A stretch of 46,915 nt of DNA from Evansella tamaricis (GTDB taxonomy: Bacteria; Bacillota; Bacilli; Bacillales; Salisediminibacteriaceae), in the NCBI RefSeq assembly GCF_019042215.1, contig NZ_JAHQCS010000162.1:1-46915 (forward strand), read 5' to 3'. The notes beneath the pieces were generated by a model. That model saw only the letters and a program-made list of their open reading frames with translations, had not been told where the DNA came from and did not search any database. Every line of letters begins with the position of its first letter. The stretch's first letter is position 1. This document shows, in pieces, positions 35,870 to 43,835 of the stretch. The position numbers and the translations under genes were made by a program.

Positions 35870-37828
35870 TTATAATGGTACTCTTAAAACAACTGCAAAC
35901 ACAATGTACATCATTAACGTAAACAAAATCGCGGTAACCACAATCGTACGAGGTTTTGTGTTCTTCCAATTTTTAAAGTACGCAAAGAATGGAACTATTA
36001 TCATTAATAACAGTACTTGAAAATAAAAACCGATAACTGTTGTTAATAACATAAGGATTGAAATGGATAATAATAAAGATAATATAATCCCTTGATCCTT
36101 GCTTTTTAAGTGTTTTTTAGGTTTATTTGGTTGTGTAGTGACAAACAGGGAATTAACGTATTCCACAAAAATAAAAAATAGTAAAAATAGGAGCGTTATT
36201 AATGGAAATATCATTTGTTGAAACTCCATCTGAAAAACATAATAGATCAACCAAACATTAATCCCTGCAGCAAACAACCATCTAATAGCGCGAATGCTCA
36301 TAAATCCTTTCCAAGTGATACTCTTCAAGACAGATAATACTTTCAGATCCCTCTTTAGTGAAAAGCTTTGAAACAAGGAAAATATGACAGTTATCAAAAC
36401 GAGACAGAACAAAATAATATTTAAAGATCCTGTAAAAAAATAGGAAACGACATTTCCATTTGCTCCTCCCACTTGAATACCGTGTAATAATCCTTGTTCA
36501 GCAATAGGACCCAATATAAAGCCTAATGCTATAGGTGCTGGAGAAAAACCATATTTTTGTAAAAAAAACATGGTTAACCCAAGGAAAACAACGGTATAAA
36601 TATCAAACATATTATTCTGAGTTGTATAAGCACCGATTATAGTAAAGGAGAGGATGACAGGAGCCATCATTTCAGATGGAACTCTCGTTAGCTTCATCAT
36701 TGGTTTAATAATTGCTAATCCTAAAACTAATAAAACTAATTGAGCAGCAAGGAGACTATATAGGAAGGTATATGCCACATCGGCATTTTCCACAAATAAA
36801 TTCCTTCCCGGCCAGATCCCGTGAATTAATAGTCCACCTAAAAAAATCGCAGCAGTTGGAGACCCGGGAATACCCAATGTTAACAATGGTATCAAAGAGC
36901 CACCAACCATTGCATTATTGGCACTTTCAGATGCGATGACACCTTTTTTCTCCCCTTTTCCAAACTTCCTTTTATTTTTTGAAAACCGTTTTACTTCATT
37001 ATAAGCTAATATGCTTGCGATATTTCCACCAGCACCCGGTATCATACCTACTAATGCACCCAGGCCACTTCCTATTGATACAGCTTTTGGCTTTTTAATG
37101 ATATCCATGAAAGAGGCTTTGACCGTTTGCTTCCCTACACTGAACTCTTTAGATTTTTCCTTTTCCTTTAAAGGGAGTTGTTCAATTAATCGCAGAGCTT
37201 GGGGAAAAGCAAAAAGGCCAATCAGTACGGCTACAATATGTAGCCCACCCACTAAACTGTCCATTCCAATTGTAAAGCGGGTAGTGCCGGTAATAGAACT
37301 TATTCCGATAAAAGATAAAAGGATTCCGATACTTCCACCTATCATATTTTTAGTAACGGATCCTTCTGAAATAGCTGCTATAACAGTGATACCAAATAGG
37401 GCTATCCAAAAGCTTTCTGTTGGTCCGAACCGCAATGAAAAATCAGCAAAGACGGGGGCAAAAAACAGCAATAATATCATACCAAAAAGACCGCCAATGA
37501 CCGATGCAATTGTTGCCAGTTCTAGTGCTTTCCTCCCTTGACCGTTCTTGGTCATGGGATAGCCATCAAAAGTAGTCGCAACCGATGCTGGAGCACCTGG
37601 TACATTAAATAAAATTGCTGGAATTGATCCCCCATAAACACTACCGCAATAGATCCCCCCCAAAATGATAAGTCCTTCTGTAGGTCCTAGAGAAAATGTG
37701 AATGGGATAGTTAACGCTACCCCCATAGTCGGTGTCAATCCAGGTAAGGCTCCCACAAAAATACCTAATAATAAACCAAATACAAGAAATAACAAATGAT
37801 GTAATTCAAAAAGTTGAAAAATATCCAT
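35870..37828 (-). CDS. tctA: TctA-TctB fusion, tripartite tricarboxylate transporter membrane subunits
   Basis: 652 residues. Residues 1-500 are TctA: GALPGLTPTMGVAL near residue 30, VYGGSIPAILFNVPGAPASV, and LTLGIPGSPTAAIFLGG in the middle, all diagnostic for the large 12-helix permease. Residues about 510-652 add four to five helices ending VFAVVLRVPL, which fits the small TctB subunit. TctA alone is about 500 residues, so this is a natural fusion. GGAGG-CAGGAT precedes the ATG. It converges on tctC, whose product would deliver the substrate. Confidence 0.88.
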   Translation of the reverse strand: MDIFQLFELHHLLFLVFGLLLGIFVGALPGLTPTMGVALTIPFTFSLGPTEGLIILGGIYCGSVYGGSIPAILFNVPGAPASVATTFDGYPMTKNGQGRKALELATIASVIGGLFGMILLLFFAPVFADFSLRFGPTESFWIALFGITVIAAISEGSVTKNMIGGSIGILLSFIGISSITGTTRFTIGMDSLVGGLHIVAVLIGLFAFPQALRLIEQLPLKEKEKSKEFSVGKQTVKASFMDIIKKPKAVSIGSGLGALVGMIPGAGGNIASILAYNEVKRFSKNKRKFGKGEKKGVIASESANNAMVGGSLIPLLTLGIPGSPTAAIFLGGLLIHGIWPGRNLFVENADVAYTFLYSLLAAQLVLLVLGLAIIKPMMKLTRVPSEMMAPVILSFTIIGAYTTQNNMFDIYTVVFLGLTMFFLQKYGFSPAPIALGFILGPIAEQGLLHGIQVGGANGNVVSYFFTGSLNIILFCLVLITVIFSLFQSFSLKRDLKVLSVLKSITWKGFMSIRAIRWLFAAGINVWLIYYVFQMEFQQMIFPLITLLFLLFFIFVEYVNSLFVTTQPNKPKKHLKSKDQGIILSLLLSISILMLLTTVIGFYFQVLLLMIIVPFFAYFKNWKNTKPRTIVVTAILFTLMMYIVFAVVLRVPL

Positions 37829-37885
37829 ATCCTGCCTCCATAAAAAAATACTAGGATATGATATTCACCCAATAACCTATTGGTG

Positions 37886-38164
37886 TTATTCCTTTTCCAC
37901 TTCAATTTCAACTTTTTTACCACCTATAGTTAAATAGGATAAAACCTCTAAATCAGACTTCACTTTTGTAAGACCTTGAATATAAGGACTAACTAAGTCT
38001 TTAAAATCCTCAGCCACACCTTCCTCTTCCAAATGGCCATAGACATACATTTTTTTCTCCAGTGTCAAAAAAGCAAGATATCCGACGGGTTTATTTTTAT
38101 CTGTTACAATATTTAGTACTTGACCGTCTTCCCTATAAAACTCTGGTGAAAAGTAAATTTGCAA
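37886..38164 (-). CDS. Small hypothetical protein downstream of an MFS exporter
   Basis: 92 residues, TTG start with GGGGGAATTTAAG upstream, 12 bases after the stop of the MFS gene, so very likely co-transcribed with it. Soluble, with a beta-rich pattern in the first half (VGYLAFLTLEKKMYVYGHL) and an acidic end. I do not recognise a family. It may be an accessory or regulatory partner of the exporter. Confidence 0.65.
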   Translation of the reverse strand: MQIYFSPEFYREDGQVLNIVTDKNKPVGYLAFLTLEKKMYVYGHLEEEGVAEDFKDLVSPYIQGLTKVKSDLEVLSYLTIGGKKVEIEVEKE

Positions 38165-38176
38165 CTTAAATTCCCC

Positions 38177-39436
38177 CTAATTTGGATCTGTTTTTACTTC
38201 AATTTTTCTAAATAAACTACTTGTTGTCTCTTCAGACTTAGAAGGTTCATTAACGTGAATGAATAACAAACAAAGTAACGCTACAATTAAAGTAAGACTT
38301 GCGGTACTTAAGAACATTCCGGTTCTAGACCATGCCATTAAAGCCCCATAAACAGGGGGACCGGCAGCAACTCCTAAAAATCGAACAGAACCATATAATG
38401 ACGTCACAAACCCCCGTCTTGCTTTACCAACCGATCCGGTGATTAAACTATTCAAGCAAGGTAAAACAAGACCAGTTCCAATACTGCTTACTACTAATAC
38501 TGCAATGAATGGAGTTAACCTAGTAAAGAAAACAAGGGAACCGAATGAGCTTGTCATTAATAAAAGACCAAGTATAATCATTAGCTTCATTTTCTTTAAG
38601 TTTTTCCCAATTTTACTTCCTGTTATGTAGGAAGTGGTCATCATAAATAGTAAAGGAATTGCCAAGACTGCTCCTTTAAGAACTCCTACAATATCATATC
38701 GTGTCTCTAAACGATCGGATAAAAAAAACAAAATTCCAAATAAAGTAAAAAGACACGTAGCCCCAGCTAAATAAGCTGTAAAAAGCCATCTTCCATCATG
38801 CTTGAAAACAGAAAATAGTCCTTTTAAATACTTGCTGAAAGGTGGTGGTTCTTTCTTTTTTTTCTTTTCTTTAATGAAAAAAATCGTTAAAAGGATTGAA
38901 ATTAAACAAAACAACGGGAAACCCCAAAATGGACCATACCATACTATTAATGCCAATAAGGAACCTACAATAGGAGATAATACTTTTCCAAACCCATTCG
39001 AGGCTTCCACTAATCCAAGAACTTTACTCTGTTCTCCCCCTTTAAATAAATCTCCAGTAAGTGCCATAGCAATTGGTGCTGTTCCAGCTGCACCAATTCC
39101 CTGAAGTGACCTCCCGACTATTATCCATATATACCCATTGTCAAACCAAGCAGCTGCAATTCCAGCTAGTAAACCTCCTATTCCATACAAAAAAAGGGAT
39201 GGCACGATGATTACTTTCCTTGAAAATCGATCAGACATATATCCAAGGATAGGAATAAAAATAGCTGCACAAATGGAGAAAATGGTGATTGTTAAACTCA
39301 CTTGAAAGGCCGTCAATTCTAATTCTGACTGCATTTTAGGAAGAATTGGAATTAACATGGAATTACCCAGTGTCATAATTAAAGGGATGGAACTAATTGC
39401 TAGTATAACTAATCCCTTTTTTTCTACTGTGGCCAA
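38177..39436 (-). CDS. MFS efflux transporter (DHA1 type)
   Basis: About 419 residues from a TTG at 39436; a GTG at 39448 overlaps the AAAGGAG site. Twelve hydrophobic segments in two halves, with the drug:proton antiporter-1 motif [13 protein letters not shown] between helices 2 and 3, [15 protein letters not shown] in helix 4 and a charged central loop. It resembles multidrug or siderophore exporters of the YmfD/Bmr group. The substrate is unknown. It heads a two-gene unit with the 92-aa protein. Confidence 0.87.
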   Translation of the reverse strand: MATVEKKGLVILAISSIPLIMTLGNSMLIPILPKMQSELELTAFQVSLTITIFSICAAIFIPILGYMSDRFSRKVIIVPSLFLYGIGGLLAGIAAAWFDNGYIWIIVGRSLQGIGAAGTAPIAMALTGDLFKGGEQSKVLGLVEASNGFGKVLSPIVGSLLALIVWYGPFWGFPLFCLISILLTIFFIKEKKKKKEPPPFSKYLKGLFSVFKHDGRWLFTAYLAGATCLFTLFGILFFLSDRLETRYDIVGVLKGAVLAIPLLFMMTTSYITGSKIGKNLKKMKLMIILGLLLMTSSFGSLVFFTRLTPFIAVLVVSSIGTGLVLPCLNSLITGSVGKARRGFVTSLYGSVRFLGVAAGPPVYGALMAWSRTGMFLSTASLTLIVALLCLLFIHVNEPSKSEETTSSLFRKIEVKTDPN

Positions 39437-39510
39437 TTTCCCATTCACTCCTTTAGTTTTATTAAAATCTGTCTAGCCGATTATTCTAATATTAGTATTA
39501 GTATTTACCT

Positions 39511-39540
39511 AAAAAAAATCCTCCAATAAAAATGGAGGAA
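39511..39540 (-). terminator. Intrinsic terminator of the 50-aa membrane protein gene
   Basis: TCCTCCA and TGGAGGA form a stem around a 7-base loop; on the minus strand TTTTTTTT follows. Confidence 0.75.
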
Positions 39541-39556
39541 ATAAGGAAAAATTGTA

Positions 39557-39709
39557 TTATATAAGAAATCCTAAAGCAATGATTACAACGGACATGTTAA
39601 AAAGTATTTCGAGTAAGTCTTTTGAACCACTATTTAATAAATGAATAAACCGTACTCCACAACGTGCAGCTACTAATATCCAGGCAATAGTCCACAATAT
39701 ACTGGGCAT
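39557..39709 (-). CDS. Small membrane protein, 50 aa
   Basis: ATG at 39709 with GGAGTGATACA upstream; 50 codons, two hydrophobic stretches (residues 3-15 and 38-50) joined by a short charged segment (RFIHLLNSGSKDLLE). A clean terminator lies 17 bases downstream. It sits between the phn-type operon and the MFS gene. Function unknown. Confidence 0.6.
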   Translation of the reverse strand: MPSILWTIAWILVAARCGVRFIHLLNSGSKDLLEILFNMSVVIIALGFLI

Positions 39710-39772
39710 TGTATCACTCCATATACCTAAGTCTCCTAAATAATTTATATGCTGTCCATTGCAAATTTATAT

Positions 39773-39805
39773 ATAAAAAAAGACTGCTGGATAAACCAGC
39801 AGTCA
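39773..39805 (-). terminator. Terminator of the phn-type transporter operon
   Basis: GACTGCTGG and CCAGCAGTC form a perfect 9-bp stem with a 5-base loop; TTTTTTT follows on the minus strand, directly downstream of the last permease gene. Confidence 0.85.
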
Positions 39806-39810
39806 AAAAT

Positions 39811-40614
39811 TTAAACAAGTCGCTTACGGATATTTGTACTGATCAAATCAATGACAGTAACAGTTAGTACAATAATAAACAACATCATTCCAACTTCTTC
39901 AAAATTTCTTTGATTTGCAGCTAATATAAGTGGTGCTCCAATACCGCCTGCTCCTACGATCCCTAAGACAGAAGAGGAACGAACATCAATTTCATATCGG
40001 TATAAAGCATAAGAACTGAATTCAGGAATTACTTGTGGAATTACACCATATACCAAAACTTGAAGTTTACTTGCACCGGTTGCCTTTAATGTGGAAATAA
40101 TCTCCATATCTATGGATTCAATAACTTCAGAGTATAGTTTACCGAGCATACCGATGGAATTAATAGAAATTGCTAATACCCCAGCAAATGGGCCCATTCC
40201 CACGGCTGCAACAAAAATAATGGCGAATAAAATTTCAGGGAAAGCACGGACAGCGTTCAAGATTGCTTTTCCTACAAAGGTAAAATGCCCTCCCACATTT
40301 CGTGCAGCAAGAAATCCTACAGGAATAGCAAGAATTGCACCCATGAGAGTTCCTGCATATGCAATAGCTACTGTCTCCATCATATATCCAAAGTATTCCG
40401 GAATTTTTGCATGAATTTCAGACATGAAGAAAGGGTCCCAAAAGAACCGCTTTAATAGTGGGCCTGATTCCCAAATGGATCGTTGTGCCTGCAGACGTGT
40501 TTCTGTGAATGCCACATAGTACAACACCGCCATGAAAATTGTAACTCCAGTAAATGTCCACCAATATTTAGCCCTTTTTGGATTTTTCATGTTATTAATA
40601 TCTAATTGTGACAT
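39811..40614 (-). CDS. phnE: PhnE-type ABC transporter permease (second)
   Basis: 267 residues with about six hydrophobic segments. The permease signature is seen in ATGASKLQVLVYGVIPQVIPEF (EAA-like loop region). Its ATG overlaps the TAA of the previous permease gene (TAATG), so the two are translationally coupled. It forms the membrane channel with the upstream PhnE and is powered by PhnC. Last gene of the operon, followed by a strong terminator. Confidence 0.9.
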   Translation of the reverse strand: MSQLDINNMKNPKRAKYWWTFTGVTIFMAVLYYVAFTETRLQAQRSIWESGPLLKRFFWDPFFMSEIHAKIPEYFGYMMETVAIAYAGTLMGAILAIPVGFLAARNVGGHFTFVGKAILNAVRAFPEILFAIIFVAAVGMGPFAGVLAISINSIGMLGKLYSEVIESIDMEIISTLKATGASKLQVLVYGVIPQVIPEFSSYALYRYEIDVRSSSVLGIVGAGGIGAPLILAANQRNFEEVGMMLFIIVLTVTVIDLISTNIRKRLV

Positions 40615-41408
40615 TACACTAACCTCTTTCTTAAGCTAGTACTTATGGTATCAATAATTGTTACAGCAATGAATGTAATAAATATAATCATTGCAATATT
40701 ACCATAATTAAACAGGGACATTTGTTGTCTTAAAATTAAACCAATTCCTCCGGCACCTACGAAACCTAAGACTAAAGAGGCACGAACATTGATTTCTAAA
40801 ACATATAAACTATACGAAACATATTGTGGTAAAATTTGTGGAACCGCTCCAAAACAAATAATTTGGAAAATATTACCTCCCGTTGCACGAATCGCTTCTA
40901 ACGGCCCAGGATCGATGGCTTCCACTGTTTCACTAACTAGCTTAACTAATATTCCAAGTGAGAAGAAAAATAGAGCATAAACCCCGGCCAATGCACCGAT
41001 ACCAACCATAGCAACGAACATTACTGCTAAAATCATATCAGGAATCGTACGTAAAACATTTAACAAGAAGCGAACGATTTGATATAGCCAGGCTTTTTTA
41101 TTGATGTTTCCTGCAGCGAGAAAGCTGATAGGTAAGCAGAATACCACTGCAACAGATGTACTTAATAAGGCAATATTCCAAGTTTCTAATAAAGGAGGTA
41201 ATACTCTACTGTAATAACTCCAATTTGGAGGTATTAGATCATCTACCACAAAGTAATAAATGTGAGGTATTCCATTGATTAGTCGTTCTGGTGATGAGTT
41301 TGTAGCAATGGACGCTAAATAATATAAACCAATTACAATAAGTAAAACGACAAGGGCAAAAATCTTTTGTTTTAGTGGAATAATTGGAATACGTTTTGTG
41401 TTATTCAT
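40614..41408 (-). CDS. phnE: PhnE-type ABC transporter permease (first)
   Basis: 264 residues from the ATG at 41408, which overlaps the end of phnC (the ATG precedes the TAA of phnC by 2 bases). The open frame runs on into phnC as far as 41594, but that extension is out of phase with phnC and is not a real N-terminus. Six hydrophobic segments, with the conserved loop RATGGNIFQIICFGAVPQILP. Pairs with the second PhnE. Confidence 0.9.
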   Translation of the reverse strand: MNNTKRIPIIPLKQKIFALVVLLIVIGLYYLASIATNSSPERLINGIPHIYYFVVDDLIPPNWSYYSRVLPPLLETWNIALLSTSVAVVFCLPISFLAAGNINKKAWLYQIVRFLLNVLRTIPDMILAVMFVAMVGIGALAGVYALFFFSLGILVKLVSETVEAIDPGPLEAIRATGGNIFQIICFGAVPQILPQYVSYSLYVLEINVRASLVLGFVGAGGIGLILRQQMSLFNYGNIAMIIFITFIAVTIIDTISTSLRKRLV

Positions 41409-42177
41409 TGGAAGCGTCACCCACCAAGTCGTCTTCTTTGATCGGGCGACCATAAATATCCTCAAATGTTTTTTCGCTAACTGAGCTGGCCGGCCCATCA
41501 AAAACGACCTCTCCATTGCGGAGACCGATAATGCGGTCTGCATATTGCATGGATAAATCAATGGCATGGAGATTGACAACCATGGTAATAGCATCTTCTT
41601 TGTTAATTCTCTGTAAATCTTTCATTACTGCATGGGAAGTTGGTGGATCTAAACTTGCAACCGGCTCATCGGCTAAAATTAATTTAGGTTGTTGGGTTAA
41701 AGCACGTGCAATACTTACCCGTTGTTGTTGCCCCCCACTTAACTGATCTGCTCGAATATATGCTTTTTCTGCAATCCCCACCCGCTCAAGACTATGCAAT
41801 GCTAATCGAACATCAGCTTGGGAAAACAACGACAAAATGCTACGGAGTGTACCTGTATGTCCTAAACGTCCTGCTAAAACATTTCGCAAAACAGAAGAAC
41901 GTTTAACCAAGTTATAATTTTGAAAAATCATACCAATATTACGACGGAATTTACGTAATTTACGATCAGAAAACTTCAATGTATTTTCTCCGTCAATCAA
42001 TAGTTCCCCTTCAGTTGGCTTTACCATCTGATTAATACTTCGAATTAAAGTGGATTTTCCTGCTCCGGATAAACCGACAATAACGACGAATTCCCCTTCT
42101 TTAATTTCGAGATTAATGTTTTTTAGTCCTTGATGACCATTAGGATAGGTTAAAGAAACATTGCGAAATTCAATCAT
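41401..42177 (-). CDS. phnC: PhnC-type ABC transporter ATP-binding protein
   Basis: 258 residues from the ATG at 42177, preceded by TGAGGG and 8 bases. Walker A GLSGAGKST (35-43), signature LSGGQQQRVSIARAL, Walker B ILADEP. It powers import through the two PhnE permeases. In the PhnCDE family, substrates include phosphonates, phosphite and related oxyanions. Here the operon leader carries a purine-class riboswitch, so the substrate is open. A 13-bp palindrome separates it from phnD. Confidence 0.93.
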   Translation of the reverse strand: MIEFRNVSLTYPNGHQGLKNINLEIKEGEFVVIVGLSGAGKSTLIRSINQMVKPTEGELLIDGENTLKFSDRKLRKFRRNIGMIFQNYNLVKRSSVLRNVLAGRLGHTGTLRSILSLFSQADVRLALHSLERVGIAEKAYIRADQLSGGQQQRVSIARALTQQPKLILADEPVASLDPPTSHAVMKDLQRINKEDAITMVVNLHAIDLSMQYADRIIGLRNGEVVFDGPASSVSEKTFEDIYGRPIKEDDLVGDASNE

Positions 42178-42204
42178 ATTGATTTCCCTCATTTTTCATA
42201 GAAT

Positions 42205-42230
42205 AGGGGAAAAGCATATGCTTTTCCCCT
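42205..42230. terminator. Perfect palindrome between phnD and phnC
   Basis: AGGGGAAAAGCAT and ATGCTTTTCCCCT are exact inverse repeats without spacer. Placed just after the binding-protein gene, it probably stabilises or partly terminates the transcript, so that phnD is made in excess of phnC and phnE. Confidence 0.6.
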
Positions 42231-42241
42231 TATGTTTTTAA

Positions 42242-43207
42242 TTAGTTAAGCATATCTTCGAATTCAGCATATGTGGAACGTACAATGTCATAATCTGAAG
42301 ATTGTGCCTCAGCAATGCCTGTCCAGTTATATACATCGTCCATTACTTGTAGCATTTCTTCGTCATCATTAAAACTTAAGAAAGCATCTCTGATTTTATT
42401 TTTCCACTCTTCACTCATTCCAGAACGAAGGGAAATCGTATCATTTGGAATTGGATCAGTGAATCCAATAACCTTCATGTCCATTGCATTTGGATAATCG
42501 TCTAAGATAACTTCACGTGCATCTTCAAAAGTTGTAGCAAAGTCAGCTTGACCTTCCAAAACAGCGATTAATGAATTATCATGTCCACCAACTGTTAATT
42601 GAACAAAGTGTGCATCAAGGTCTTCCACTCCACCTTGTAAGAACGTGTTTCCAGGGAATAAGAACCCAGAAGTGGAAGTTGGATCTCCATATGCCCAAAT
42701 ATAGCCTTCGTTAGCGATTAAGTCTTCAATAGAATCAATCTCAGAATCAGGAGCTACAGTAAACTGTGCTCGGTAAGAATCATCACCATGACGAATCGCC
42801 TTTAAGATAACTTCAACATTTGCTCTTTCTTCCGCTTGTACAAATCCGAAAGGAGGTAGGAAGCCAATATCAATTTGTTGTGTTCTCATACCCTCTACTA
42901 AACCAACGTAATCCGTCATTACTTGTGCTTCAATTTCAACACCTAAAATTTCTGCAAGACGTTCTGCAAGAGGTTCAACAGTATCCGCAATATTAGCTGC
43001 GTCTTGAGATGGAACGAATCCCATAGTTAATTTTGTAATTTCTTCATCTTCTGCTGCTTCTGTGTCTTCATCTGCTGTATCTTCGTCAGTAGTTTCATCT
43101 GCACCATCTGCGCCGTTTGCTGCGTCGTCATCATCTGCTGTACCACATGCAGTGATAACACCTAAAGCCAATACTAATAAAGCCATAAAAAATAATCGTT
43201 TTAACAC
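42242..43207 (-). CDS. phnD: PhnD-type ABC transporter substrate-binding lipoprotein
   Basis: 321 residues, GTG start with GGAGGGG upstream. Lipobox ends in C21 (VITAC). Residues 24-57 are a nearly pure Asp/Glu/Ala linker, as often found in lipoproteins of halophilic or alkaliphilic bacteria. The ligand-binding domain (LTMGFVPSQDAANIADT, then FLPPFGFVQAEE, then YGDPTSTSGFLFP) is typical of PhnD/PtxB/HtxB-type receptors. Ligand cannot be assigned. First gene of the phnD-C-E-E operon, behind the riboswitch and terminator. Confidence 0.9.
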   Translation of the reverse strand: MLKRLFFMALLVLALGVITACGTADDDDAANGADGADETTDEDTADEDTEAAEDEEITKLTMGFVPSQDAANIADTVEPLAERLAEILGVEIEAQVMTDYVGLVEGMRTQQIDIGFLPPFGFVQAEERANVEVILKAIRHGDDSYRAQFTVAPDSEIDSIEDLIANEGYIWAYGDPTSTSGFLFPGNTFLQGGVEDLDAHFVQLTVGGHDNSLIAVLEGQADFATTFEDAREVILDDYPNAMDMKVIGFTDPIPNDTISLRSGMSEEWKNKIRDAFLSFNDDEEMLQVMDDVYNWTGIAEAQSSDYDIVRSTYAEFEDMLN

Positions 43208-43263
43208 TCTGACCCCTCCAAAAATGTGTTTTTTTTAAATGAACTTCAATGGTACCGCGTCGC

Positions 43264-43304
43264 CATAAAATCTGATCAGTATGTATTTAATATCAGATTT
43301 TATG
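43264..43304. promoter_or_regulatory. Second leader hairpin upstream of phnD
   Basis: CATAAAATCTGAT and ATCAGATTTTATG form a 13-bp perfect stem, downstream of the leader terminator and about 60 bases before the phnD start. It has no T-tail on the minus strand. It may affect RNA stability. Confidence 0.45.
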
Positions 43305-43314
43305 ATTCGTTCAT

Positions 43315-43356
43315 AAAAATTCCAGACACTTGTCTTACTCCTGGAAATGTGTCTGG
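43315..43356 (-). terminator. Leader terminator, candidate expression platform of the riboswitch
   Basis: On the minus strand CCAGACAC and GTGTCTGG pair around a 19-base loop, followed by AATTTTTAT. The upstream segment GGGGAGAGGATA can pair with TATCCTACTCTCACCC and would compete with both the aptamer P1 stem and this terminator. Confidence 0.6.
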
Positions 43357-43395
43357 GTGAGAGTAGGATAAGTTTAAACTAATCACATATCCTCT

Positions 43396-43467
43396 CCCCT
43401 CGTAGAAAAGCTATTTACGGTAGCTTGTAGAGACTTTCGGGCCTTATTCCCAAAACTATACGACGGG
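43396..43467 (-). promoter_or_regulatory. Purine-class riboswitch aptamer with a divergent core, upstream of phnD
   Basis: All parts of the purine fold are present on the minus strand. P1 is CCCGTCGTA / TACGAGGGG, P2 TTGGG / CCCGA with loop AATAAGG, and P3 AAGCTA / TAGCTT with loop CCGTAAA; the GG and CC of the two loops can form the known loop-loop pairs. J2/3 reads AAGTCTCTAC, against AAGTTTCTAC in the xpt aptamer. The specificity base is C (guanine type), but J1/2 (UAGUU, not UAAUC) and J3/1 (UUC, not AC) differ from the consensus. A different or modified purine ligand is possible. Confidence 0.85.
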
Positions 43468-43495
43468 TTTGTTTCCATCTTTGAAGTACACTCAA

Positions 43496-43524
43496 ATTAT
43501 TACTTTTAAATCGGCAAATGTCAA
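43496..43524 (-). promoter_or_regulatory. Sigma-A promoter of the riboswitch-phn operon
   Basis: TTGACA (43524-43519) and TAATAAT (43502-43496) with a 16-17-base spacer on the minus strand. Transcription would start near 43488, about 20 bases before the aptamer. Confidence 0.75.
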
Positions 43525-43539
43525 CAAAAATTCACATTC

Positions 43540-43835
43540 TACATATTGTTGTAACATTCAGATTAGCAAAATTATTATATAATATTAGGTATTTTTTCAA
43601 CCCCTTCCAGTTTCCTTCAATTACCAATTGTAGTGAAACCAACAATTGTAATCCTTTTCATTATTTTAGCCCTTAAAGAAAATTACATTCATATAAGATT
43701 TCCTGCATAAAAAAAATCTGTAATATTTTCTTCCAGTGTAATTATGAAATAGAATTTACCCTTTGTTTTTTTCTTATACAAAAAAGAATTGAGTCTTTTT
43801 TTTGAATCGAATTCAATAATTTTCATCTTATTTTT
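43540..43835. other. Gene-free AT-rich stretch between kynA and the phn-operon promoter
   Basis: No supported coding sequence on either strand. I see no convincing terminator directly after kynA, only weak AT-rich inverted repeats, so read-through from kyn into the phn leader cannot be excluded. Confidence 0.5.

Noticed and set aside
37011-37541. 176-codon open frame on the plus strand
   Set aside because: It lies antisense to TctA, has no ribosome binding site or recognisable domain, and reflects codon bias of the TctA gene.
41409-41594. 62-residue N-terminal extension of the first PhnE
   Set aside because: It overlaps phnC in another frame; PhnC is well conserved there and the PhnE start at 41408 is coupled to the phnC stop.
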